Assembly: GCA_951213105.1 (NCBI GenBank) | Contig: OX578150.1 | Span: 25,238,022-25,302,021, forward strand | From: Amaurobius ferox | Taxonomy: Eukaryota; Arthropoda; Arachnida; Araneae; Amaurobiidae | Direction of reading: 5' to 3' | DNA: 64,000 bases | Shown: positions 45,180 to 55,896 of the stretch, one piece after another | How the letters are laid out: each line of letters opens with the position of its first letter | How positions within the stretch are numbered: position 1 is the first letter of the stretch | The notes under the pieces: model-generated | The model's input: only the letters and a program-made list of their open reading frames with translations | The model's database searches: none | Told to the model about the DNA's origin: nothing | Made by a program: the position numbers and the translations under genes

Positions 45180-45609
45180 AAATAAGAAATTGGAAAGACA
45201 AAACGAGATAATTACTGAAAAACAGGAAGAATTAATCGCATTTGTAGGAGAGCAAAATGAAAAGACAGAATTTCCGATGATAATAGCTCAATGTAAAGAG
45301 GTTTAAAGTGAATTTATGATAGACTCTGGGGCGAGTATCAGTGTGATACCTTTAGAATTATTCAACAAAATTAAAGATAATGTAAAAATTAAATATGTGT
45401 CAAGGAGTGTGACAATTTCGACTTTGACGAGACATAATATTGATTATATAAAAACGGTGAAAATTCCTTTTAAAATACAGGGTAAACAATTCAGACACAT
45501 TTTTTTCGTCACGGCAGCAAAATTTACTAAAACATGTGGTGGGATTTTGGGTTTTGATTTCTTGCAGAAGAACCCAAACGGTTTTAGATACACAGAAAAA
45601 CAATCTTAA
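45180..45609 (+). pseudogene. retroviral-type aspartic protease fragment (LTR-retrotransposon pol)
   Basis: Residues from ATG 45316 contain the catalytic DSGAS triad, a strand/flap region, and GILGFDFL, the second signature of retropepsins of Gypsy/BEL-type LTR retrotransposons. In-frame sequence upstream (EFPMIIAQC) is cut by a TAA at about 45304, and the frame ends at 45609. No RT, integrase or LTR is visible nearby; family E begins right after. This is a remnant of an element whose remainder is lost. Confidence 0.7.
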
Positions 45610-46987
45610 GATAGGCGAGATGGAAATAGTTTTGAATTCAGACAGACAGGTCTACAGACAGTTACAGAGAAAGTTAAAAATCTAAATATACAGAAAGATA
45701 ATCAGTTAACCTCTAACCTAAGTAAAAAGCGTAGGCAAGACGAGGACTCTAATTCTGAATCTGATGAAGGATGGATAGAAGTAAATCGTAGAAATGCAAA
45801 TAGACTAAACTTAAACTCAAATAGAAATAGAATATCTACTGCTGCCTATAGAGGCATTAAAAATCAAAGAGAGCTTAAGCAATCTATAGCCGGAAGGTAC
45901 CTACTCCGGAATGGACGTTCCCTCGGCTTCAGTATCGAAGCCCCCCCCCCACCCCCCGCAACACCACCGCTCCTTATTAGCGCTTCGCAACCTGACTGGC
46001 CATCCATTTTGTTCTCTTTGAGACAGATTGCCAAAAGCATCGCTCCCAAACTAGAAGGGAGGCTTTTTAAGATGTACACGGACAACGGTGACGAATTTAG
46101 AAAGTGCACTGACTTCCTCAAGAAGTCGGGAGTGCAGTTTAAGATTTTTTCTTTGAAGGAAGACAGGCCAGTCAAGAGTTGTCATTCGAGGACTTATCAC
46201 TGACGTCGTTAGCGCTATGGGCTATAAAGTCCTTAGCAATGTGAGACTAACCCGGAGAGGAAGCAAGCAGCCTCTCCCCCTTTATTACCTCCAGCTAGAA
46301 CCCGGGACTAACCCGGAAGAAATTTTTGCTATTGATTGTTTACTGGGCACAGAAGTGAGGCTGGAGCCCTACACAGGCAGAAGAGGCTACGCTTCACAGT
46401 GCCATTCGTGCTCCGGATTTTATCATTCGAGCATAGCATGTACACTGCCGCTGAAATGCGTGCGTTGTGCAGGGTCCCACACCGCCAAGGATTGCAAGGC
46501 TGATTTCGTCCTCTGCTGTAATTGTGGAGGACAGCATTCCGCAAATTGGCGCGGTTGTCCCAGGAATCATGACAACTCGTCTGTGACCAGTAAACGTAGG
46601 GATCCCCATTTCCATAACACTCAAAACGTAGGCACCCCCCCTCCAGCATTTAGAGCTGGAAATCAAGGACGTCCAGTCAGAAGATCAAACACGCTGAATA
46701 GCCAAAACTACGCTGCAGTGGCATCTGGACTGCCCCAGGAGCCTTTAGCCCCCCCCTGAAATCGTAAACTTCAGAAATTTTAATAGTAAGGCCGATATGG
46801 CCAGCCATGAAATAGTAAATTCGGGAACTTCAAAAAGGATTCCCATGGCATCCAATCCAAATTCTAGCCGACTTGGCCACTCCCACCGGACCCAGCAAGA
46901 CTCCTCCCCGTCAAGGGGAGAAGCACATTGACTATGCCTCATTTTTGTCGTCACTTTTGGCGATGAGGCATACTCACAACAAAGATA

Positions 46988-49279
46988 CAGTGACCGCCGC
47001 TTATAAGAAACACGTTCGTTTCGCTCGTTTTGTTTCTTATAAGCAGTTGTTTCTTAAATCCGGAAATTTTTTAAATATCGTTCTTCCATTGTAAATACTA
47101 ACTATTGAACACAGTTTTACAGAATTTAAAAGATAAATGTATATAAGTAAAACATTAGTACGTACATAATACATTTGTAAATTGAGTTTTGCATTCAAAA
47201 ATATTTCTTATTTTACGAATTAAGCCTTACAACTTAAAATATTATCTATATGCATATACTAGTATGTAGTTAAATAAGAATAAAAAGTAAAACTCATAGT
47301 TCGTTCATTTATGTATAAGAGCATAGTACATTTTCATACATACCGTAATCTGTTACTGAGGAACAGCAAAAAATTATCCAGTGTAGTTTGTGCTAACGAG
47401 TCTGTGATTAGTTTACGTACATCCATTTCTAAATCATAAAATAGTCCATAAACTTTTTCTGATGTCCCTCTATGTTCAAGAGTTTTTCTAATTATAGTTA
47501 GGGCTTCTCGCGACTGTTTGGCTGTAGAAAAATTTTCTTCTTGTGGAACGTCGTCTTCATTTTCTTCTTCGTTGCAAACATTCTGAATTTTCGCAACTAT
47601 GTCATCATCACTTTTTTCTTCAGATGTTTGTAAATTTTCGTCGATGTGAATCCATTCTTCGAGAGGTGCTTCTAATTCTTCTTCATCTTCTGCTGGTATG
47701 TCAACATTATTTTTCAAAAATCCTGCTTTACGGAAGCAATTAAAAATGCATATGTCAGAAACATTTTTCCATGCGCCTGCGATCATATGGATAGCATCAA
47801 GCAAGGTTATTTTCCTGCTTATTTCGAAAGCAGATCCTTTCTCTTCATCAATTGCATCCACTGTCGCAAATTTGATCGATACAGAGTTTTAAATGCTTTA
47901 ATAATTCCTTGGTCAAGAGGCTGTATGATGGAAGTTGTATTGGGTGGCAAAAAACAAAGTTCAATGTTTGTCAGCTGTACTACAGGATGAGCCGAACAGT
48001 TGTCAAGGATTAAAAGATTTTTTTCTTTTCCCATCAGTTCCCTGTCCCACTTTAACAAAAAGTCTTCAAAAATTCTACTTGTCATCCAGGCATTCTTTGA
48101 ATTTTCGTAGATCACTGGCAATTTTTTTATTCCAATTAAACAGCGAGGACGTTTGCTTTTGCCAATAACTAAAGGGTTTTTTACAGTTCCCGTCATATTA
48201 GTTGTTAGCAGAACTGTAACTCGATCTTTTTGTTTTTTTCCAACGGAGGATAGATCATTTTTGAACATCATTGTATACTCGGGCATCGCTCTAAAATAGA
48301 GCCCAGTCTCGTCAGTGCTAAAAATTTGATGAGGAGCGTATTTTTCTAATAGAGATGGTAAGCTATGCGTAATCCATGAAGATGCCGACTCGGAGTCCGT
48401 GTCCTGCTTCTCTCCATAATTTTTTTTGTACACAATGTTATTTCGTTCTTTCCAGCGGCTTAACCAACCATCAGTCGCACGGAACTCTTTTTCTCCTAAT
48501 TTTTCCGCAAAATTTTCTGCTTTTTTCAGTAAAATTGCCCTACTGATAGGAGCGTTCTTTAATCTGGCGTTAGAAAACCATTGTAAGAGTGCTTCCTCTA
48601 TAGCAGCTGCCTTTCCTTCTCGCTTCCGTTTTCTTTGAAGATTACAATTTGGCGTCAAAATTTCATTTCTGCCTTTCCGAATTTTACATAATGTTGAGTG
48701 CGGAATTTCTAATGCAGAAGCAACTTCTCTTTGACTACACGGAGGTAGAGAATCATACTTTTTAAGTAAACTTTGCTTTTCAAGCAAAGTAAGGGTTTTT
48801 CTCTTTTGAGACATGTTTCCACTAGCAAAACATAAAATTACTAACTAAAGCTGTACGAATCTTATTTGAGTGCATAAGCAAAGATGCCTTTCCTTAGCAG
48901 TACGTTTCCTTAACTGCCAAAAGATTAAAACTCGTTTCTTACTGGTTTTGGGGTTGCTCCCCCTAAGCCTTTCTACGGAGAAATTCTCTGTCATCCTTTG
49001 TTAAATAGCAAACTCCCACCCCCTCCCCGTACGCCCAGAGACAAGAGATAACAACTCGCCCTTCAGTTAACCTTAAACAAATCGATTTTTTTTTTACACC
49101 CGCGTCGCAAGGAAATCAACAAATTTTCTGTAGGAAACTGTTTCTTATAAGCGGAATCGTGTTTCTTATAAGCGACACAATTTTAATGTTAAAACGAAGT
49201 TTGTATTTGTTTCTGTCGTTTTGGGTCTTATAAACGGCTGTTTCTTATAACCACTGAATCTTATAACCGGCGGTCACTG
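46988..49279 (-). mobile_element. Tigger/pogo DNA transposon
   Basis: This 2292-bp element is flanked by TA at 46986-46987 and 49280-49281. The terminal inverted repeats share CAGTGACCGCCG, followed by C or G and TTATAAGA. Inside each end the TTTCTTATAAG motif recurs (two copies in inverted orientation within 70 bp at the left; five related copies in the last 120 bp at the right), probably transposase binding sites. The transposase is on the - strand. It lies inside family E ORF1, and the E frame is restored if the transposon and one TA are ignored. Confidence 0.92.
47334..48814 (-). pseudogene. Tigger transposase, one frameshift
   Basis: ATG at 48814 (MSQKRKTLTLLEKQSLLKKYD) opens a CENP-B-type HTH (CSQREVASALEIPHSTLCKI), a second Tc5-type HTH (LLQWFSNARLKNAPISRAIL), and then a DDD catalytic domain: FSTDETGLYF (first D), LLILDNCSAHP (second D) and IIQPLDQGIIKAFK (third D). 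A frameshift near 47865 moves into a second frame, which encodes the acidic C-terminus (DEEKGSAFE to 47334). The protein cuts and pastes at TA. A single break in an otherwise complete gene suggests a recent insertion. Confidence 0.88.
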
Positions 49280-49438
49280 TATTTTAATGCAAGCCTTTAG
49301 CCAATCGCTACCAGACCTCAGAAAAGCAGAAACCGAGATAGATATGATTTTTCATATCTATCAACGTTACAACGTACTCTTAGGTTAACCCCTCCCCCCT
49401 TCCGTCTCGCTTCTTTTTCTCGGCCCACTTCCCGGAAC

Positions 49439-50653
49439 TTGCCGTCTTTCAAAGTCGGCTTTTGGAATGCCAATGGCGTGCATTCCAGGCTAGACGAGTT
49501 ACGTGATTACGTTGTAAATAACAACTTTAATATCTTCATGCTTAGCGAGACTCATCTCGCCTCTCCCTCTTCTCCTGCAATTTGTAATTACATTGGACAT
49601 TTTTCTTATCGTCCCATTGGCCCTGCTTTCAGTTATAGACGTATTTTCGGCGGCACTGCACTTTATATCAAAAACGACATACCCCATCACCGTCTGAGCG
49701 CCCCGGTTTTCACGAAGCTTGAAGCCACACTCGTAAAGGTCACTATTCCAAATTTAGTCCCGATTACACTTGCTTCAGTGTATAACCCTCCATCAAATTG
49801 TAATTCTTCTATTGTTAGGGATTTTTAAGCACTTATTAGACTCAGCAGTAACATGATCATAGCTGGCGACCTAAACGCTCGCCATCGCAACTGGGAAACA
49901 GCTTCGAACAGCAATGGCGTTTCTTTAAATCGATTGGCCCAGTGCGCCAACCTCAGGATCGTAGCTCCTCCCACTCCGACCCACTTTTCTATCTCAGGAA
50001 GGAAAAACCCAAGTACTATTGATCTGGCCATTTTTCGAAATATTCCTTTTGAATATATGATCAGAGCTGATACTAATTTGTCATCTGATCACCTTCCTGT
50101 GATACTGACCCTCAACTTTGACAATTTATCTTTAAATCACCCGGAGGAGTTCAACACAAATTGGGATGACTTTAGGTACATCCTTCAAAATTTTAAAGCC
50201 CCCCCCTCGAAATTGCCAGCACCGATGACATAGAAAAATGTGTTATGGATATGAATCATGCACTGCTAGAGGCAGTCTCTGAGGCCTCGAAACCAAAAAG
50301 ACCACGACATAATTATCACGCATTACCTGGTGATATTAGGGACAAAATTAGACAGCGAAATCGATTACGAAAGGATTGGCAGCGCACTAGGTTCCCGGAT
50401 TACAGCGCTAGCTTTTGTAAACTTCAACATGAGATCAAGGCTATGATTAAAACACACACCCAGCAACGCTGGAAAACACACCTTGAGGGACTCACACCTA
50501 CAAATCACAGTCTCTGGCGAACAGCTAAAAACATGAGATCCACCAAAACTTCAATTCCGCCCATAAATGGCCCAAATGGACTCGCCCAGACTGCGGAGGA
50601 AAAAGCAAATCTGTTCGCAGATAGCTTGGAACTCCAATTCACACCACACATAG
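49439..50653 (+). pseudogene. ORF2 of LINE E, endonuclease part
   Basis: It begins near 49439 with a TTG where an ATG is expected (PSFKVGFWNANGV), so the start may be mutated. APE endonuclease blocks: LSETHL, GGTALYIKNDIPH, VYNPPS, AGDLNARHRNW, STIDLAIF, SSDHLPV. Breaks are TAA near 49828 (in frame) and a frameshift near 50225. The linker (RNRLRKDWQRTRFPDY, NHSLWRTAKNM) reaches the 216-bp duplicated segment (50438-50653), where D2 interrupts. Confidence 0.8.
50438..50653 (+). repeat. 216-bp direct duplication, left copy
   Basis: This segment of E ORF2 (AGGCTATGATTAAAACAC to CACACATAG) recurs at 59011-59226 with about three differences. The two copies bracket D2 exactly. It is either an unusually long target-site duplication or the outcome of recombination. 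Confidence 0.8.
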
Positions 50654-51976
50654 ACCAAGTCGAGTGTCGTACAGAACAGAGAACCAGGCGCGAAGCGCCT
50701 TTAATCTCCAGTTTCAATATGTGGTTCTTATCGTCAAACTGTGACATTAATTCAGTGACCCTAATTGGAGGCGCGAGGTTTTTATTTATTACTTTTTTAT
50801 TATTTGTCCTAGCTCCTAGTGTGGCAGTTTGTTGCACATTTAGAGTTTGTTAGATTAGTTTGTTGCAGCTTAGAGTTTTGAACATTAGTCGCGAGTTTTA
50901 TTTGATATCAGATGTTTGAGGTTGGATATTTAATTCCGATTATCGATGTTTAGAACAGCGCGGGGTCTCTTACGCGATTTGGCCTTGCGATGATCATAGT
51001 CATGCAGATTGAATAACAGTTCATTTGGAACGGATGGCAAATTTTTATAAAATTTAAGCGCTAGCTTTTTAATTTGGGCTCTAACAGTTTTTATTTTGAA
51101 GTCATTCCTAATTACCGAGTTCCTTAAATACCTGGGAGCTTTCCTGATAATCCGTAGGATTTTGTTTTGTTTTGTCTCTAGGAGGTCTATTGTAGTTTTA
51201 CAGGCATATCCCCATACGAGTGCTGTATACAGCATTCCCGGGCGGATGACCGATTTATAAATTAGCAGTTTGTTTTGATGACTGAGATTTCCGTTTTCTA
51301 TCATTGGATATAAGGCTCCTGTAGTTATATACGCTTTTTTGATTAAGTTCGTTACGTGCTGTTTCCAGGTTAGGTGGGAATCTATCGTTACACCTAGGTA
51401 TTTGGTAGATTTTTCCGCGCGTTAGGCATGATTGTTTATATACAGTGGCGGCGGCGGTTTGTTTTTCCTCGAGAAATAGATCCAATGACATTTGTTGGGG
51501 TTTAATTTTATTCGCCATTTTTCCAGCCATGTTTGGAGTATGTCTAAGTGTTGTTGTAGCTGTCTGTGCATTACTGAGACATATGGGTGTTTTGCAAGAA
51601 TCGCACTGTCGTCTGCATAGAGTGCCAGCTCTGTGTTTGGAGTTCTGGGGATGTCGTTCAGGTATATGTTAAAGAGTGTCGGGCCCAGGATAGAACCTTG
51701 CGGTGCACTACTTTTAATGAGCTTGGGTGTTGATAAGTTACCTCCTACTCTGACTTGAAAGTGTCTGTTATTTAAGTATGAGATTAAAAGTTTGACAAGA
51801 GCGTCAGGGACTTTTAAAGTGATCAATTTGTACGCTAATCCACAGTGCCATACTTTATCAAAGGCTTTTTGTATGTCCAGAAAAATCGCAGCTGTGGGTG
51901 TCTTACTATTAAGTCCAGAAGATATGTACTCTACCACTCTCAGCAATTGATGAGTGGTGGAGTGCTTTGGCCGAAA

Positions 51977-51990
51977 TCCAAACTGCTCCG
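51977..51990 (+). repeat. 14-bp target-site duplication, left of F
   Basis: TCCAAACTGCTCCG recurs at 55883-55896. In D1 the same RT sequence is present once and uninterrupted (near 38036-38049), which confirms the empty site. Confidence 0.92.
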
Positions 51991-54900
51991 GTTGGTTGGT
52001 TGGTTGGTTGATTATGGTTTAATGGCACAAGATCCAAAGAGGATATGCTGCGCCAGACATATGGTACCGAGATACATAAAATAGTATTGATAACACGTGT
52101 ATAATTTAAAATAGTGATAATGAGTGAAAATACTATGGAACATGTGCAACAATGCAAATGATATGAAAAATGGCTAAAAGATTATAAAAGGTGATGTTAA
52201 AAATGATGGAAAAAACCAATGTCCAATAGGAATGGGAAAAGCTCCAAATGAGGATTTTCTCCAATCAATTCTGCCAAATTTAATATATAAGTCTTAAAAT
52301 GCTTGAAACGAAACTGTTTATATTTAGTACACTCAATTAAAATATGTTTGATACTTGCTGAGGTCTGACAACTATTACAAAAGGGTTCAACTTCTCCTAA
52401 AAGTAAGTGTCTGTGGGTAAAACGAGTATGACCAATTCGCAAACGTGTTAAAAGTACCTCAAGTTTCCTACATTGGAAACTAGTCCACTTTTGTATTACG
52501 GGCTTTACTTCATACAACTTATTACGAGACTGCTGGTTCCAGGAATACTGCCATTTGTCATATATATTTTTCAAAATGAATGGTTTGATGTCAGTTAAAG
52601 GGATTGTCAGGTTTAAATTTTGAGTAGCTGATTTAGCAGCAATATCTGCCAACTCATTTCCTCTGATACCAACATGTCCTGGCACCCAACATAATTCAGT
52701 ATGGTATCCCTGTACCTTTAGACGATGTTCATACTTAAGAATATCAGAGGCAATAGGGTAATTCATAGCAGTCCTAGATGATAAAAGTTGTAGCGAACTC
52801 AATGAATCGGTATAAATGATGTGCTTTTTGGAAATTTGATGCGATATGAATATAAGACTCTGGTATATTGCCATAATCTCAGCAGTAAAAATAGAGCAAG
52901 ATGCATGCAGTTTAAAAGATTTTATAGTATTTTTAGATACATAAGCCAACCCTACGTAATTGCCAGCTTTTGAACCATCTGTGAAAATAGGAGTAAACTC
53001 GTTGTAGAGATTTCTATGTTCAGCAAACAGTTGCAGATAAATAGTCTGATCTGTGTTTCTCTTAGTAAAATTACTAAATGGGTTGAGATATATAAAATCT
53101 GGAACATGCCATGGAGGTGTTTCAAAACACTTTGTTTTCCTTATATTTACATCTACTTGTGGGGTTATTGATAATATATTTCGTATCCGCTTGCCAAATG
53201 AAGGAATGCATGAGGGTCTGTGGTCGTAGAGTCGATCATAATGCTCATCTAGAATTAGTCGTTGCAGAGGGTGGTTCTGTAAGGACATGACCCGATAGTA
53301 ATAATTCAGCATCAACTGTTCACGCCTGAATTCTAGAGGCGGCTCATTGCAGTACACATATAAGCTTTGAACAGGAGATGTTCTAAAGGCACCTGAACAT
53401 ATACGTAATGCCTTATTATGTACTGTGTCCAGTTTCTGAAGAACAGATGTTCGTGCACTCCCATAAACATTGCATCCATAATCGATCTTGGAACGAATAA
53501 TGGCCCTATATATACGTAGCATTGAAGTTGTATCTGCACACCATTTCGTATTTGACAGAACTTTTAAAATGTTAATGGCTCTCTCACATTTCTTTCTCAA
53601 TTTCTGAACATGGGGTAGGAAGGTGAGTTTTCTATCGAACCAGACTCCAAGAAATTTCACTTCATCAACAACAGAAATTTTAGTATTCTCCATGAAAATC
53701 TCTGGAGGTAAGTGTAGACCTCGTTTTCTGGTGAAGTGAACGCAACAAGTCTTTTGGATTGAAAACCTGAATCCATTTAGATTAGCCCATTGCAGAATGC
53801 CATTTACTGCAGTTTGACACTGTCTTTCAACAGTGCGCATATCATGTGCTTGGTATGAAACTTGCAAATCATCCACATAGAGGCTTTTATGAACTGATGG
53901 TGGTAGATGGTTTAAAATACTATTGATTTTTATGGAAAATAGAGTCACACTCAATACACTTCCTTGTGGCACTCCCTCCTCTTGTACGTGAGGATTTGAA
54001 AGAACAGTACCAATACGAACTTTGAATGTCCTATGTGCTAAAAAGTTTTGTATAAAAATGGGAAGATTTCCTTTTAAATTAAAATCAAAAAGGTCCTTAA
54101 TAATACCATAGCGCCATGTGCGATCATAGGCTTTGTCAATATCAAAAAATATTGACACTAAATGATTTCGCCTAAGGTAGGCAGTCCTGATCTGGGATTC
54201 CAGAGCAATAATATTGTCAGAGGTAGATCTTCCTCGTCTAAAACCACTTTGATGTGGAGACAAAAGTTTATTTGTTTCAAGGAAATAAACAAGTCGGGCA
54301 TTTACCATTTTTTCCATAATTTTGCACATACAGCTTGTCAAGGCAATGGGTCGGTAACTTGAAGGACTTTTGGGGTCTTTTCCTGGTTTTATAATGGGTA
54401 TGGTGATTGCTCTTTGCCAGGATGTCGGAAACTTAAGTTCCATATAAATCCTGTTGTACAGATATAAAAGGTTCAATAAAGACTCGTCAGAAAGGTGTTT
54501 CAGCATAGTATAATGGACACCATCTGGCCCACTGCTGGTTCCCTGAGTCTGTGACATTGCTGTAAGAAGTTCAAACTTTGTAAACGGAGAATTGTATGGC
54601 AAGTGTTTGGCTTGTGAGAAGACAATTGGTTTCTTTTCTGATCTGATTTTATGTGACAGGAATGGTTCTGAATAACTTGCTGAGTTTGAAACATCTGCAA
54701 AGGCTTTGGCTATTTCATTTGCTATTTCTGCGGGAGAGCTAATAATTGAGCCATTACTATGTATAGCAGATATAAGGTGGTCATTATAGACACCTGAACA
54801 CTTTTTGACCTTTTCCCATACTTTCTTGCTGGAAATGGAACAGTTTAGTCCACTGACATACTCCTCCCATGACTCTCTTTGTCTTTGTCTGCGTATCCTA

Positions 54901-55882
54901 CGAGCAACCGCTTTTGTATATTTAAATACAGTAAGATTATCAGTCGTAGGATACCTTCGAAAATTGGCCCAGGCTTTCTTTTGTTTTTTGTATGCCTCAC
55001 GACATTCTTCATTCCACCAAGGAAAGTGATATTTGGATGTTTTTCCAGAATTCTTAGGGATTGTATTATCAGCAGCCTTAATCAAGAGATTTGTAATATT
55101 GTTTACAGCTGTATCAATGTCACAGCTCTGAACTGCGTCATCAGCTATCACAGCTTGGGAAGTAAATGTTAACCAATCAGCTTTCGAAAAGATATATCGC
55201 GATGGTTTCACAGGTGATCTGATTTGACTGTTAAAGAGAACAATGGGAAAATGGTCGCTACTGTGTAGATCTTTGTCGACTAAAAAGGACCAGTATGGAA
55301 GGACTGACGTGGAACAGAAAGCAAGATCGATAGTGTGGAATGTCTTGCTTGGTTGATGAAAGTAGGTATGTTCATTGCTATTTAATAGGCACAGGCTGTG
55401 ATCACTAATACACTGTTCAACTTGCTGTCCTCTGTGATTCATGTCACAACTACCCCAAAGAGGGTTGTGACCATTAAAGTCGCCCAATATTACGAATGGC
55501 GGAGGTAGTTGACCAATCAAATCATCAAGTTCCTTGCGATCAATATTATCATTTGGTGGAATATATATACAGCATATTGTAATCAATGTCTTAATATGGA
55601 TACGAGCAGCAACAGCTTGTAAGTTAGTGGTAAGTTGTACATTGGAGGTAGGATAGTTATGGGAAATTAGCAAGGCTACTCCCCCAGAAACCCTACTGTT
55701 TTGATCAAAATCTTTGCGAATGCAAGTAAAATGTTTAACATTTATACTATTGTTAACTTTTAAAAATGTTTCTTGAAGACAGACACAAATGGGGTGATAA
55801 GTATTAATTAATGATTTAACCTCAAACAACTTGGTCTGCAAACCACGGCAGTTCCAAGAAACTAAAGAACCCATTATGTAGG
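51991..55882 (-). mobile_element. LINE family F (I/Nimb-like), intact, inserted in D2
   Basis: This 3892-bp element has a perfect 14-bp target duplication on both sides. On its own strand it has 8 nt before the ATG, a single 1225-codon ORF, about 186 nt of 3' UTR and a simple-repeat tail of five CAAC units (51991-52010 as GTTG on the + strand), instead of poly(A). Such tetranucleotide tails fit the I superfamily. There is no ORF1: either the copy is 5' truncated exactly at ORF2 or this lineage has one ORF. It is the youngest insertion in the nest. Confidence 0.9.
52197..55874 (-). CDS. ORF2 (endonuclease-RT-RNase H) of LINE F, intact
   Basis: 1225 codons without a break. APE endonuclease at the N-terminus: SWNCRGLQTK, QETFLK, GGVALLIS, GDFNGHNPLWGS, TIDLAFCS, SSDHFPIV (about residues 5-215). 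RT in the middle: GTSSGPDGVHY, SYRPIALTSCMCKIMEKM, HQSGFRRGRST, FFDIDKAYDRTW, GVPQGSVLS and a YVDD catalytic box. Near residue 960 RNase H: FTDGSKAGNYVG, AEIMAIYQSL, YTDSLSSLQLL, WVPGHVGIRGNELADIAAK. A C-terminal C-x2-C..H..C cluster (FCNSCQTSASIKHILIEC). All catalytic acids are visible. It could encode active enzyme. Confidence 0.93.
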   Translation of the reverse strand: MGSLVSWNCRGLQTKLFEVKSLINTYHPICVCLQETFLKVNNSINVKHFTCIRKDFDQNSRVSGGVALLISHNYPTSNVQLTTNLQAVAARIHIKTLITICCIYIPPNDNIDRKELDDLIGQLPPPFVILGDFNGHNPLWGSCDMNHRGQQVEQCISDHSLCLLNSNEHTYFHQPSKTFHTIDLAFCSTSVLPYWSFLVDKDLHSSDHFPIVLFNSQIRSPVKPSRYIFSKADWLTFTSQAVIADDAVQSCDIDTAVNNITNLLIKAADNTIPKNSGKTSKYHFPWWNEECREAYKKQKKAWANFRRYPTTDNLTVFKYTKAVARRIRRQRQRESWEEYVSGLNCSISSKKVWEKVKKCSGVYNDHLISAIHSNGSIISSPAEIANEIAKAFADVSNSASYSEPFLSHKIRSEKKPIVFSQAKHLPYNSPFTKFELLTAMSQTQGTSSGPDGVHYTMLKHLSDESLLNLLYLYNRIYMELKFPTSWQRAITIPIIKPGKDPKSPSSYRPIALTSCMCKIMEKMVNARLVYFLETNKLLSPHQSGFRRGRSTSDNIIALESQIRTAYLRRNHLVSIFFDIDKAYDRTWRYGIIKDLFDFNLKGNLPIFIQNFLAHRTFKVRIGTVLSNPHVQEEGVPQGSVLSVTLFSIKINSILNHLPPSVHKSLYVDDLQVSYQAHDMRTVERQCQTAVNGILQWANLNGFRFSIQKTCCVHFTRKRGLHLPPEIFMENTKISVVDEVKFLGVWFDRKLTFLPHVQKLRKKCERAINILKVLSNTKWCADTTSMLRIYRAIIRSKIDYGCNVYGSARTSVLQKLDTVHNKALRICSGAFRTSPVQSLYVYCNEPPLEFRREQLMLNYYYRVMSLQNHPLQRLILDEHYDRLYDHRPSCIPSFGKRIRNILSITPQVDVNIRKTKCFETPPWHVPDFIYLNPFSNFTKRNTDQTIYLQLFAEHRNLYNEFTPIFTDGSKAGNYVGLAYVSKNTIKSFKLHASCSIFTAEIMAIYQSLIFISHQISKKHIIYTDSLSSLQLLSSRTAMNYPIASDILKYEHRLKVQGYHTELCWVPGHVGIRGNELADIAAKSATQNLNLTIPLTDIKPFILKNIYDKWQYSWNQQSRNKLYEVKPVIQKWTSFQCRKLEVLLTRLRIGHTRFTHRHLLLGEVEPFCNSCQTSASIKHILIECTKYKQFRFKHFKTYILNLAELIGENPHLELFPFLLDIGFFHHF

Positions 55883-55896
55883 TCCAAACTGCTCCG
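55883..55896 (+). repeat. 14-bp target-site duplication, right of F
   Basis: This second copy of TCCAAACTGCTCCG abuts the F 5' end; D2 RT sequence continues from it. Confidence 0.92.

Larger units (their letters stand above)
45636..49387 (+). pseudogene. ORF1 of LINE E, split by Tigger
   Basis: The N-terminal part is Asn/Ser-rich (RRQDEDSNSESDEGW). A PRE_C2HC-like segment follows (PAKSIAPKLEGRLFKM area, then KVLSNVRLTRRGSKQPLPLYYLQLEPG). Three zinc knuckles come at about 46400-46560, and then DYASFLSSLLAMRHTHNKD. There is a frameshift near 46165-46200. The Tigger interrupts just after NKD; after it the frame continues LMQAFSQSLPDLRKAETEIDM to TAA at 49387, the usual C-terminal helix of Jockey ORF1 (compare family G near 63690-63839). 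It would bind element RNA. Confidence 0.78.

Noticed and set aside
47698..47990. Short + strand ORFs inside the Tigger.
   Set aside because: They are shadows of the transposase gene on the other strand.
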